Virus record (IMG/VR): IMGVR_UViG_3300008259_000241 | Span: 1 to 37,676 of that record | Strand: one strand, 5' to 3' | Length of the DNA stretch: 37,676 nucleotides | From: a virus | In this document: positions 30,901 to 37,676 of the stretch, piece after piece | Position numbering within the stretch: the stretch's first letter is position 1 | Layout: every line of letters begins with the position of its first letter | Notes under the pieces: generated by a model | What the model was told of the DNA's origin: nothing | Databases searched by the model: none | What the model saw: only the letters and a program-made list of their open reading frames with translations | Program-made: the position numbers and the translations under genes

Positions 30901-33663
30901 ATGGTTGTAAGTATCGACTTCGAGACGCGCAGCGCCGTCGATCTCCGCAAGACGGGCGTCTATAAGTACGCCGCCGACCCATCGACCGACATCTGGTGCA
31001 TGGCTTACAAGGCTCCGTGGTCTGACGACGTGCTGGTATGGCAGCCGGGCGATGAACGGGATACCTATCTCGAAGATTGGATCATGGCGGGCGGGTTGCT
31101 TTCGGCGTGGAATAGTCAGTTCGAACGCACAATCTGGAACGAGATCATGGTCGGCCGCTATCAGTGGCCCCGCACCAACATTAAGCAATGGCGCTGCACG
31201 ATGGCGCAGGCCAGCGCGATGGGGCTGCCTCGCGCACTAGGTCAAGCGGCTGCGGTCCTTGGCGTTGAAGAACAGAAGGACAAGACTGGCGCGGCCCTTA
31301 TGCTCCGGATGGCACGGCCGCGTAAGGTGAACGCTGACGGCAGCTACACATGGTGGGACACGAAGGATAAACTCGATACGCTAGTAGCGTATTGCAAACA
31401 GGATGTTAAAACGGAACTGTCCGTCGCCGAGACACTGCACGCAATGCCTGACGCTGAGCGTCGTCTTTATCAGCTTGACCAGCGCATCAACGACCGAGGC
31501 GTGGCCCTCGACGTTGACCTCGTGCACCGTGTCAAGGCACTGGCTGAGAATGCCCGCGTAGAAATTGATGCGGAGATACAACGCCTCACTAAGGGGCAAG
31601 TCAAAGCCGCAACAAACGCTATGGAACTGACAGCGTGGCTCAACGCGCATGGCATTCAAGCCAAGTCCGTTGACAAGCAGACCGTTGGTCGGCTGCTGTC
31701 CTTTGACCGCATGCACCCCGTGATCCGTGAGGTTCTGAAACTCAGGCAGAACGGAGCCAAGTCCAGCACGGCCAAGTATGATGCGATGCTGCACGCGGTC
31801 AACGCGGACGGACGGATGCGCGGTCTTCTCGTTTATCACGGCGCGGCAACTGGCCGCTGGTCGGGCAAGCTGGTGCAGCCGCAGAACTTCCCACGTCCGC
31901 AAAAGAAACAAGACGAGTTGGATGAAATCATCGCCAAACTTAAAGCGGACGAAGATGTGTCGGCGCATGGGGCCGGAACGGTCCTAGCTTCCGACTTGTT
32001 GCGTTCGATGTTGGTAGCCGACGAAGGCCATCGGCTTATGTTCGCCGACTATTCAGCGATTGAAGCCCGCGTTCTTGCGTGGGTAGCAGGACAGCGCGAT
32101 CTTGTTGAGACGTTCCAAAATGGCGGAGACGTGTACAAAGAAATGGCATCGGCCATCTACAACGTGGATGTGGGGAACGTCACTGACGCACAGCGGCAGG
32201 TTGGTAAGATGGCAATCCTTGGTTGTTTCGAGGAAGATACTCTTGTCTTGACAGAACGAGGATGGCAACCTATTCTGTACCTAACGACACAGGACAGGGT
32301 ATGGGATGGTGAAGAATGGGTGACGCATCAAGGGGTAGTGTATCAGGGGCACAAGGAAGTTCACCGGGTCAATGGGGTCGGTGCGACGCCGGACCACGAA
32401 ATACTGACGGAACATGGGTGGCGGGAGTGGCGAAAGGTCCATACAAACCCTTCCCTGCTGAAGTCGGCGCTGTCTTTGGTGAACTTACCATCCGTGAGTG
32501 GGTTAACCACAAACGCGCATGGCATCCGCGCTGCGAATGCTCTTGCGGGTGGATTGGCGTCATTGATCGACACAATATCCTGCGCGGTAAATCGTCCCGT
32601 TGCAACTATTGCGCGAAGCGTAAGTCTGGCGTTACGCAGAAGAAATATCGCGGCTATGCAGGCATTGTTCCCGATGACTTTCACCGCGAACGGTTACTCA
32701 ACCGCATATCCTCGTGCATTCAACGTTGTGAGAACCCAAGCAACGCCGGATGGAAACACTACGGCGAACGAGGTATCAAGGTATACCCGGAATGGGTACG
32801 AGACCGAAAAGCGTTTCTCTCTTACCTTCTCACACTTGATGGGTGGGATTTACCGCATCTGGAACTGGACCGCATCGACAACAACGCGGGCTATCAGCCG
32901 GGCAATCTCCGCTTTATCACGCGGTCTGAAAATATGTTTAACCGCCGCACAACGGAAACTATGCAGAACGAAATCAACCGTTTGCGTGCGGAAGTCGCAT
33001 GTTTACGACGTGAGTTACGCGGGGCCGAGGAACCGCTTCACGATCCTGACTGACCTTGGCCCTTTGATTGTCCATAATTGCGGCTATGGCATGGGGGGCA
33101 AACGCTTCGCCGAACAGTGCGCCAGCATGGGCATAAAGGTAGACGAGAACGAAGCCAAGCGCATCGTGTCCGTTTATCGGGAGAAGAATAATAAGATTGC
33201 GCAATACTGGCGTGATGTTGAACAAGACTTTGTAGAGATGGTGAGGGATGCGGGCCGTGTTGGGTCGGTTCGTCTTCCTCTTCCTAGCGGGCGGTCGCTT
33301 ACTTACCACAGTCCGCGCATCATTCAGCGAGAGACACCTTGGGGGGCTATGCGCGACACAGCCCAAGTCGATACGCTGAATAGTGTGACGCGTCAGTGGG
33401 TATCCCAGATTATCTGGGGTGGCCTATTGACGGAGAACGTGGTGCAAGCAACCGCCCGCGACATGATGGCCACGGCCATGATGGCGTTGGAAGTCAAGGG
33501 CTACAATGTCATCCTGTCCGTCCACGATGAAATCATCTGCGAAGTGCCAGATAATTTTGGTTCGCTTGACGAAATGATTGACATTATGACACGAGTTCCG
33601 GCATGGGCGGAAGGCTGCCCGATAAATGCTGAGGGTAAGGAAGGGAAGAGATACCGCAAATGA
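30901..33663 (+). CDS. Family A DNA polymerase with an intein in motif B, 920 aa precursor
   Basis: The 3'-5' exonuclease has SIDFETR (D6, E8), LSAWNSQFERTIWNE and YCKQDVKTE (about residues 6, 74 and 162). The polymerase domain has motif A FADYSAIEARVLAW (D383), motif B RQVGKMAILG (R432, K436) and motif C SVHDEIICEV (H875, D876). Motif B is interrupted after G441 by a 285-residue intein; the sequence resumes CGYGMGGKRFAEQC. Precise splicing would restore AILGCGYGMGG and leave a 635-residue enzyme, normal for T7-type phage polymerases. Unspliced protein should lack polymerase activity. It overlaps the next gene by ATGA. Confidence 0.92.
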   Translation: MVVSIDFETRSAVDLRKTGVYKYAADPSTDIWCMAYKAPWSDDVLVWQPGDERDTYLEDWIMAGGLLSAWNSQFERTIWNEIMVGRYQWPRTNIKQWRCTMAQASAMGLPRALGQAAAVLGVEEQKDKTGAALMLRMARPRKVNADGSYTWWDTKDKLDTLVAYCKQDVKTELSVAETLHAMPDAERRLYQLDQRINDRGVALDVDLVHRVKALAENARVEIDAEIQRLTKGQVKAATNAMELTAWLNAHGIQAKSVDKQTVGRLLSFDRMHPVIREVLKLRQNGAKSSTAKYDAMLHAVNADGRMRGLLVYHGAATGRWSGKLVQPQNFPRPQKKQDELDEIIAKLKADEDVSAHGAGTVLASDLLRSMLVADEGHRLMFADYSAIEARVLAWVAGQRDLVETFQNGGDVYKEMASAIYNVDVGNVTDAQRQVGKMAILGCFEEDTLVLTERGWQPILYLTTQDRVWDGEEWVTHQGVVYQGHKEVHRVNGVGATPDHEILTEHGWREWRKVHTNPSLLKSALSLVNLPSVSGLTTNAHGIRAANALAGGLASLIDTISCAVNRPVATIARSVSLALRRRNIAAMQALFPMTFTANGYSTAYPRAFNVVRTQATPDGNTTANEVSRYTRNGYETEKRFSLTFSHLMGGIYRIWNWTASTTTRAISRAISALSRGLKICLTAAQRKLCRTKSTVCVRKSHVYDVSYAGPRNRFTILTDLGPLIVHNCGYGMGGKRFAEQCASMGIKVDENEAKRIVSVYREKNNKIAQYWRDVEQDFVEMVRDAGRVGSVRLPLPSGRSLTYHSPRIIQRETPWGAMRDTAQVDTLNSVTRQWVSQIIWGGLLTENVVQATARDMMATAMMALEVKGYNVILSVHDEIICEVPDNFGSLDEMIDIMTRVPAWAEGCPINAEGKEGKRYRK
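32224..33078 (+). mobile_element. Intein within DNA polymerase (codons 442-726)
   Basis: Block A is CFEEDTLVLTERGWQPI, starting with Cys442. Block B is GVGATPDHEILTEHGW with Thr496 and His499. Block F is SHVYDVSYAGPRNRFTIL. Block G is GPLIVHN, ending in Asn726 and followed by Cys727 as the +1 residue. All residues normally needed for class 1 splicing are present. Blocks B and F are separated by about 200 codons with no recognisable in-frame endonuclease; that stretch is instead the coding region of an HNH gene in another frame. The in-frame linker is open but low in similarity to any domain I know. Confidence 0.9.
32427..33053 (+). CDS. HNH homing-type endonuclease inside the intein, different frame, 208 aa
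   Basis: The likely start is GTG at 32427, right after splicing block B; an ATG at 32316 would add 37 low-complexity residues that overlap block B. The N-terminal part VGAVFGELTIREW leads to a zinc-binding motif (CECSCGWIG, CNYCAKRK). The catalytic part is RISSCIQRCENPSNAGWKHY, GERGIKVYPEWVRDRKAFLS, HLELDRIDNNAGYQPGNLRF and ITRSENMFNRR, matching phage HNH proteins. A short coiled-coil tail (EINRLRAEVACLRREL) overlaps splicing block F in the other frame. It is expected to cut intein-free polymerase genes. The frame is +2 relative to the polymerase. Confidence 0.86.
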   Translation: MAKGPYKPFPAEVGAVFGELTIREWVNHKRAWHPRCECSCGWIGVIDRHNILRGKSSRCNYCAKRKSGVTQKKYRGYAGIVPDDFHRERLLNRISSCIQRCENPSNAGWKHYGERGIKVYPEWVRDRKAFLSYLLTLDGWDLPHLELDRIDNNAGYQPGNLRFITRSENMFNRRTTETMQNEINRLRAEVACLRRELRGAEEPLHDPD

Positions 33664-34805
33664 CAGCACACGCAAAGTTTGGCGCGTCCAATGCGAAGCG
33701 CCGCATCAATTGCCCCGGCTCACTCAACGCCGAGGCTCCGTTCCCTAACGAGAGTTCACCTTACGCCGAACTTGGTACGGCTGCGCACGAACTGGGTGAG
33801 TTCTGCTTGGTCAATGGACATGAAGATGCCTTCGCCTTCATTGGCCAAGAGCATAACGGCCACAAGGTTGACGACAACATGGCGCGTGCGGTGCAGGTCT
33901 ACATCGACTACATTCGAGATGTGGCCGCATCGGAACCAAGCATCTGCCGCTATGAGAAACGCTTCAGCCTAGATAAACTTGATCCGCCCATGCCGATGTT
34001 CGGCACGGCCGACTGCATCATCTACGGCAAAGAGAGCGGAACGCTGTACGTCATCGACTATAAGCACGGCCAAGGTGTAGCAGTCGAAGTCGCGGACAAC
34101 GAGCAGCTTAAATATTATGCGCTCGGTGGCATATTAGAGATTGGCGAGAAGGCTCCGGTCAACAAGGTTGTGACGGTTGTCGTGCAGCCACGCGCCATGC
34201 ACCCCGACGGGCCAGTGCGGCAGCACAGCTACAGCCGTGACGACATACTGGACTTCGGCACAGAACTTATTGACGCAGCCTATGCGTCTCTGAAGCCGGA
34301 CGCACCACGCATCTCTGGCGATCACTGCAAGTTCTGCCTTGCGGCGGGGACTTGTTCGGCCCTGCGCAACAACGCCCTTGAAGTCGCACAAGACGAGTTC
34401 GGTACAGTACGAACCGTCAATGACCTAACCCCACAGGAAGTTGCGGACTATCTGCAAAGGGTTCCGCTGATCGAAGAGTGGATTAAATCTTTGCGCCGCC
34501 ATGCCAATAGCTTGTTGGAAACTGGCGGTGGTCTTCCCGGCTACAAGCTGGTTGAGAAACGACCGACCCGCCGCTGGCGTGTTGAAGAAGAGTTTGTGGC
34601 TTGGGCCACAGAAGAAGGTCTCGATGACGACGACATCTACGAAAAGAAGTTGAAGTCGCCACCGCAGATCGAGCGTGTTGTGGGCAAGAAGAACTTGCCC
34701 GCATCGCTCGTCATAGCTGTATCATCCGGCACATCAATGGTCGCTGATACAGATAACCGTCCGGCTGTAGCCTCGTTGGCCGCAGACGATTTCACCGTTG
34801 AATAA
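33660..34805 (+). CDS. DUF2800 family PD-(D/E)XK nuclease-like protein, 381 aa
   Basis: MTAHAKFGASNAKRRINCPG and YAELGTAAHELGEFCLVNG are typical N-terminal signatures. The nuclease core is MPMFGTADCIIYGKESGTLYVIDYKHGQG, with D and D-x-K motifs and then EQLKYYALG. A Cys cluster (HCKFCLAAGTCSALR, with a further Cys missing compared with Cas4-type clusters) follows. RecB/Cas4-like proteins of this kind occur with polymerase and SSB genes in phages and probably act in recombination or end-processing. The start overlaps the polymerase stop (ATGA). Confidence 0.84.
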   Translation: MTAHAKFGASNAKRRINCPGSLNAEAPFPNESSPYAELGTAAHELGEFCLVNGHEDAFAFIGQEHNGHKVDDNMARAVQVYIDYIRDVAASEPSICRYEKRFSLDKLDPPMPMFGTADCIIYGKESGTLYVIDYKHGQGVAVEVADNEQLKYYALGGILEIGEKAPVNKVVTVVVQPRAMHPDGPVRQHSYSRDDILDFGTELIDAAYASLKPDAPRISGDHCKFCLAAGTCSALRNNALEVAQDEFGTVRTVNDLTPQEVADYLQRVPLIEEWIKSLRRHANSLLETGGGLPGYKLVEKRPTRRWRVEEEFVAWATEEGLDDDDIYEKKLKSPPQIERVVGKKNLPASLVIAVSSGTSMVADTDNRPAVASLAADDFTVE

Positions 34806-34815
34806 GGAAACACCG

Positions 34816-35376
34816 ATGTCAAAAGTTATTACACCAGAAGCAATCATCTCTTACCCGCATGTGTTCGAACCACAGACACCTCCGGGTGCAAGTGAGCCAG
34901 TCTATTCTTGCTGCCTTGTATTCCCTGACGGCACTGACATGTCTGAACTCAAGGCGACGGCGGCTGCTGTGGCCAAGGAGAAGTGGGGAGACAAGACTAA
35001 ATCGTTGATGGAAGGCGGCAAAATCCGTATGCCTTTCCGCAACGACGGCGAAGAGAAGGGCTATCCAGAAGGCTCGATCTTCATGAACGTCAAGTCGAAG
35101 CAGGCCCCCGGTGTTGTCAGCAAGTTTGCTGGCGAGAACGGCAAGCCCGCTCCGATTACAGACCCTAAAGAAATCTACCCCGGTGCGAAGGTCCGTGCCT
35201 CGCTGCGCGCTTATGCGTACAGCGTGAACGGCAACAACGGTGTTGCGTTCTCTCTCGGCAATCTTCAGAAGGTGGCGGACGGTCCTCGTATGGATGGCCG
35301 TCTGTCCGCTGCGGACGAGTTCACTGCGACGGAGCGTCCGTCCGCAGACATCTCGGACCTTGACGATTTGCTTTAA
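34816..35376 (+). CDS. DUF2815 family ssDNA-binding-like protein, 186 aa
   Basis: The start at 34816 (MSKVITPEAIISYPHVFEPQ) has AAGGAAAC upstream; the ATG six codons earlier overlaps the previous stop. The family pattern includes SCCLVFPDGTDMSELKATAA, PFRNDGEEKGYPEGSIFMN and YPGAKVRASLRAYAY. It ends in an acidic, hydrophobic tail (ISDLDDLL), as in SSBs that recruit partners. It likely coats single-stranded DNA in replication and recombination. It is the last gene of the rightward block, before a terminator. Confidence 0.84.
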   Translation: MSKVITPEAIISYPHVFEPQTPPGASEPVYSCCLVFPDGTDMSELKATAAAVAKEKWGDKTKSLMEGGKIRMPFRNDGEEKGYPEGSIFMNVKSKQAPGVVSKFAGENGKPAPITDPKEIYPGAKVRASLRAYAYSVNGNNGVAFSLGNLQKVADGPRMDGRLSAADEFTATERPSADISDLDDLL

Positions 35377-35389
35377 GTGAAATGGAAGG

Positions 35390-35421
35390 GCCGGGGAGTT
35401 TGGAAGTCGCCCCGGCTTTTC
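35390..35421 (+). terminator. Rho-independent terminator after the SSB-like gene
   Basis: GCCGGGG (35390-35396) and CCCCGGC (35410-35416) pair perfectly around a 13-base loop and are followed by TTTT. It ends the rightward polymerase block. Confidence 0.8.
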
Positions 35422-35425
35422 TAGG

Positions 35426-35485
35426 TAGGGGCGGTAGGTCTGGGCTTTCCCGGGCGCTTACTTCGGTACGTTAAAGCCGCCCCTA
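35426..35485 (-). terminator. Possible terminator of the leftward late block
   Basis: TAGGGGCGG (35426-35434) and CCGCCCCTA (35477-35485) form a perfect 9-bp stem around 42 bases. It directly follows the helicase stop. With the adjacent hairpin it separates the convergent blocks. No clear T-run follows on the minus strand. Confidence 0.5.
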
Positions 35486-36769
35486 TCAATCTAAAGCCTC
35501 AGAGATCATCTGGGCTTTCTTGGCTAAGGTCTTAGCTACAATCTCATCAACAGAATTGACAAGGCCGAACGTCCGCACGATGACGGGCTTTGTCTGGCCG
35601 ATACGGTGGCAACGCTTAGCCGCCTGTGCGTTCACTGCCGGAACCCAATCCATCTCGACAAACGCCACCTGATTGGCTGCTGTCAGCGTAATCGCCGTAG
35701 AACATGCGGTGATCTGGCCGATGAATACCCGCACCTTCGGGTCAGTCTGGAAGTCATCAATCGCCGCTTGACGGTCGGCTGTCGGCATACCGCCTGCGAC
35801 TACCACAGGGTTGAAGTCTTTCAGCCTATCGTAAAGCGTCTGTATCGCGTCGGTGTGGTAGGCGAAGATGACAATCTTATCGTAAGCATCATCGGCCAAT
35901 TCGCCCGCTATCTGTGTGGCGATGGGCGCTGCCTTGGCCACACCTGTCAGCCGTCTTAATGACGCGATATGCGGGGCGATGCTCTCGATCTCCGCAGCCA
36001 AGTCCTGATTAGTAAGCGAATGCGCAAGGATCATATCGACGGCTTCAGCTTGGCGTGGGTCGTCGATGTGTTTCCTGTCGCTCCAGTTATCTATCTCGAC
36101 GGGTGCGGTCTGCCACCAGATAGGCGGCAAATCTTTCAGCACAACTTCGCCCTTGCGGCGCAGCATGATTGCTTTCAGCACGGTCTTAAACTCTTCCATG
36201 CGTTCGGCCTTGTTGCCAAGGATTTGAAGACCGAACTGGCCGCTCCATGTCTTGCAGAAATATGTTGTGTATTCGGCGAAGTTCAGAGGGTACTGCCAAA
36301 TCGCTTTGAGATGCGTCCAGAAATCGCTGACATTATTAGGGATGGGAGTACCGCTAAGAAGCCAAACACGATCAGCAAACTTAACAAGACCATCACCGCG
36401 ACAGTACTGACCATATAGATACTTTGTGCGCTTAGCAGTACGGTTCTTAAGATAATGCGCTTCATCCAGAACAAGAACGTCTGGCTCAAACTTGGCAATC
36501 TCATTGCGGACCTCCTTCGACTGTGTGATTTTATCATAGCTGAAGACTTTGACTTCGCGCTCGACGGTTCCCCATCGCTCGAACTCACGCCGCCAGTTGA
36601 TCTTGGCAATGGCCGGGCAGATCACGACGACCTTTGTTAAGCCGAGTACATCACAGGCTGCTATCACTTGAAGTGTTTTGCCAAGGCCCTGCTCATCGGC
36701 AAGGAACGCGGCCGGGTTCTTACAGAGAAAGTCTGCGCCGACCTTTTGGTAATCGAATAGATGGTTCAT
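35486..36769 (-). CDS. SNF2/DEAD-type superfamily 2 helicase, 427 aa
   Basis: I choose the ATG at 36769 (MNHLFDYQKVGADFLCKNPA) because GAGAGGGAAGAC precedes it; a longer start would lie within the RuvC gene without such a site. Walker A is DEQGLGKTLQ (K31), Walker B is VLVLDEAHYLKN, and motif III is VWLLSGTPIPNN. The second domain has KIVIFAYHTDAIQTLYDRL, QVAFVEMDWVPAVNAQAAKR and CHRIGQTKPV (motif VI). This is the minimal SNF2-like helicase common in phages, often for replication or recombination. It overlaps RuvC by 50 bases. Confidence 0.88.
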   Translation of the reverse strand: MNHLFDYQKVGADFLCKNPAAFLADEQGLGKTLQVIAACDVLGLTKVVVICPAIAKINWRREFERWGTVEREVKVFSYDKITQSKEVRNEIAKFEPDVLVLDEAHYLKNRTAKRTKYLYGQYCRGDGLVKFADRVWLLSGTPIPNNVSDFWTHLKAIWQYPLNFAEYTTYFCKTWSGQFGLQILGNKAERMEEFKTVLKAIMLRRKGEVVLKDLPPIWWQTAPVEIDNWSDRKHIDDPRQAEAVDMILAHSLTNQDLAAEIESIAPHIASLRRLTGVAKAAPIATQIAGELADDAYDKIVIFAYHTDAIQTLYDRLKDFNPVVVAGGMPTADRQAAIDDFQTDPKVRVFIGQITACSTAITLTAANQVAFVEMDWVPAVNAQAAKRCHRIGQTKPVIVRTFGLVNSVDEIVAKTLAKKAQMISEALD

Positions 36770-37247
36770 CGTCTTCCCTCTCGGCGGCGTAGCAGGCGAG
36801 AAGCGCAGCTTCGGCCCGGCCGTCATCCTTTTTGCGTGCGAAGAGATGAGCGTAATCCGGGAACAACTCTTGTGCCCGCTGACGACTGCCGTCCTTCCCT
36901 CCGAACGTGCGCATAGACTTAATCCAAGTCGCAGGCGGTATCAACTCAAAAGATACAGACAGGCCAGCAAGGACACCTTCGACGATACCACCGGCCCTGC
37001 CAAACGCGTAGGTCGAGGAAACCCCTTGCCCCGGCATAGCCCACGTTTTCTCAAGTAGAGCCTTTTCGTTTCCGGTTACATGTGGGCGAAGCGCATCGGC
37101 CAGCATGTGTGCGTCAACCTGATTGACGACACGCGGCCCGCGCTTGACCTTTAGAGTAGGCATGTCGATGATGACAAGTTCTCGGCTATCCTTATCCAGA
37201 ATAGCTATTGCTCCGAACGCGCCCGGATCAAGTCCCCATATTTTCAT
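36720..37247 (-). CDS. RuvC-like Holliday junction resolvase, 175 aa
   Basis: MKIWGLDPGAFGAIAILDKD has the first catalytic Asp (D7). ALLEKTWAMPGQGVSSTYAF carries the catalytic Glu, and KKDDGRAEAALLACYA the C-terminal Asp/Glu set. The RNase H-type fold is complete at this length. Phage RuvC-like enzymes resolve branched DNA before packaging. It lies at the end of the late block with the SNF2 helicase, so late recombination-intermediate clearing is plausible. Confidence 0.86.
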   Translation of the reverse strand: MKIWGLDPGAFGAIAILDKDSRELVIIDMPTLKVKRGPRVVNQVDAHMLADALRPHVTGNEKALLEKTWAMPGQGVSSTYAFGRAGGIVEGVLAGLSVSFELIPPATWIKSMRTFGGKDGSRQRAQELFPDYAHLFARKKDDGRAEAALLACYAAEREDDEPSIRLPKGRRRLSL

Positions 37248-37264
37248 GGGCGATGTGTATAGTA

Positions 37265-37396
37265 TTAGAAGCTAGTTCGCAAGTGACTGCGTGGCCCCAA
37301 AGACTTACGATGGCGAAGCCCGTCGGGTTTGTGGCGACGCTTAGACTTTGGCTGCGGCCGCCATGACATATCTTTGACACCACTCTTCTTGGCCAT
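37265..37396 (-). CDS. Small very basic protein, 43 aa
   Basis: The product MAKKSGVKDMSWRPQPKSKR continues as RHKPDGLRHRKSLGPRSHLR and ends TSF. Its ATG overlaps the stop of the large virion protein (TAATG). It is packed with Lys, Arg and His, suggesting a nucleic-acid-binding microprotein. It lies 17 bases before the RuvC gene. Coupling makes translation likely, but no family is recognised. Confidence 0.52.
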   Translation of the reverse strand: MAKKSGVKDMSWRPQPKSKRRHKPDGLRHRKSLGPRSHLRTSF

Positions 37397-37676
37397 TACT
37401 CGCCTTTCGTATAGACCTTATAGTCGCCGGGATCGGTGAACTGAGCGCCGACAGGAAGCGCGTCGTACTGTTCTTGGCTCTTCATAAGAGGGGCCTTGCT
37501 TAACTGGCGAAGAAGTTCTGGCGCGCCCATGCCCGTGCGAGATTGAAATTCGCGGGTGAGCATGATTTTCTCTTCGCGTTTCATGGATTTGTATCGCTTG
37601 AGTAGAGCAAGTTCCGGGTTTTCCGCGTTGAACTTAGCGTTGGCAGCCTCACGCGCTTTGGAATAAAGTTCTTTTA
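37396..37676 (-). CDS. C-terminal part of the same large putative internal virion protein
   Basis: Reading leftward from the right edge, the frame gives KELYSKAREAANAKFNAENP and continues to a TAA at 37396. The first codons are the same bases as positions 1-16. The Ser codon that completes the junction is in frame with the protein running off the left edge. The final 88 or so residues are charged and helical and end in YKVYTKGE. Taken alone, an internal ATG at 37584 would give a 62-residue ORF, but the upstream codons remain open and the circular join makes this the tail of the 981-residue protein. The stop overlaps the start of the next small gene (TAATG). Confidence 0.75.
   Translation of the reverse strand, partial: KELYSKAREAANAKFNAENPELALLKRYKSMKREEKIMLTREFQSRTGMGAPELLRQLSKAPLMKSQEQYDALPVGAQFTDPGDYKVYTKGE
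37661..37676. repeat. Right copy of the 16-base terminal overlap
   Basis: Identical to positions 1-16. See the left copy for interpretation. Confidence 0.85.

Noticed and set aside
31381-31968. 195-codon minus-strand ORF inside the polymerase
   Set aside because: Shadow of the well-conserved polymerase frame.
32316-32426. ATG at 32316 as the HNH start
   Set aside because: The added 37 residues are low-complexity and lie over intein block B; the HNH domain pattern starts just after the GTG at 32427. Still possible.
32224-33078. Group I intron carrying the HNH gene
   Set aside because: The polymerase frame stays open throughout and has all splicing blocks at both ends, including HN followed by Cys, which is an intein and not an RNA intron.
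1-37676. tRNA or rRNA genes
   Set aside because: No cloverleaf with a T-loop consensus or rRNA-like segment was noticed by eye; a covariance-model scan would be decisive.

Overview
The window is essentially one complete genome of a tailed, probably short-tailed (podovirus-like) bacteriophage, opened at an arbitrary point. The last 16 bases repeat the first 16. One reading frame runs off the left edge on the minus strand and continues without interruption into the right end, so the molecule closes into a circle of about 37.66 kb. Gene content fits a phage of a Gram-negative host: it has an Rz/Rz1-type spanin pair and a second small lipoprotein. Base composition and gene families are compatible with an alphaproteobacterial host, but that is only an impression.

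There are four transcription blocks. (1) A long leftward block starts near 23.3 kb with a serine recombinase and the large terminase. It continues through an Endo VII-like HNH protein, a portal in two frames, a long Ala-rich protein, scaffold, SU10-like major capsid, adaptor, tail and fibre proteins including an S74-chaperoned fibre, and a lysis cassette. It ends with a gp10-like nozzle protein, a C1q-like protein and three putative internal virion proteins. The last of these crosses the junction, and is followed by a 43-aa ORF, a RuvC-like resolvase and a SNF2-type helicase, ending at a hairpin terminator near 35.4 kb. (2) A rightward block (23.79-26.18 kb) holds very small, mostly ATGA-overlapped early genes, an XRE-type regulator and a small-terminase-like protein. 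(3) A leftward block (30.76-26.57 kb) carries an HTH protein, small genes, a primase-helicase and a DUF3310 protein. (4) A rightward block (30.90-35.38 kb) carries family A DNA polymerase, a DUF2800 nuclease-like protein and a DUF2815 SSB-like protein.

The most striking element is in the DNA polymerase. A 285-residue intein with all the expected splicing residues interrupts the O-helix (motif B), two residues before the conserved active-site Tyr. A complete HNH homing-type endonuclease is encoded inside the intein in a different reading frame. The intein frame stays open across it, and the endonuclease tail dual-codes with splicing block F. Other points of interest are a split, apparently internally deleted portal; a large CGGGACG-rich inverted repeat at 26.2-26.5 kb; a G-rich inverted repeat between the divergent early and late blocks; shared palindromic motifs at several promoter regions; and small and large terminase genes on opposite strands.
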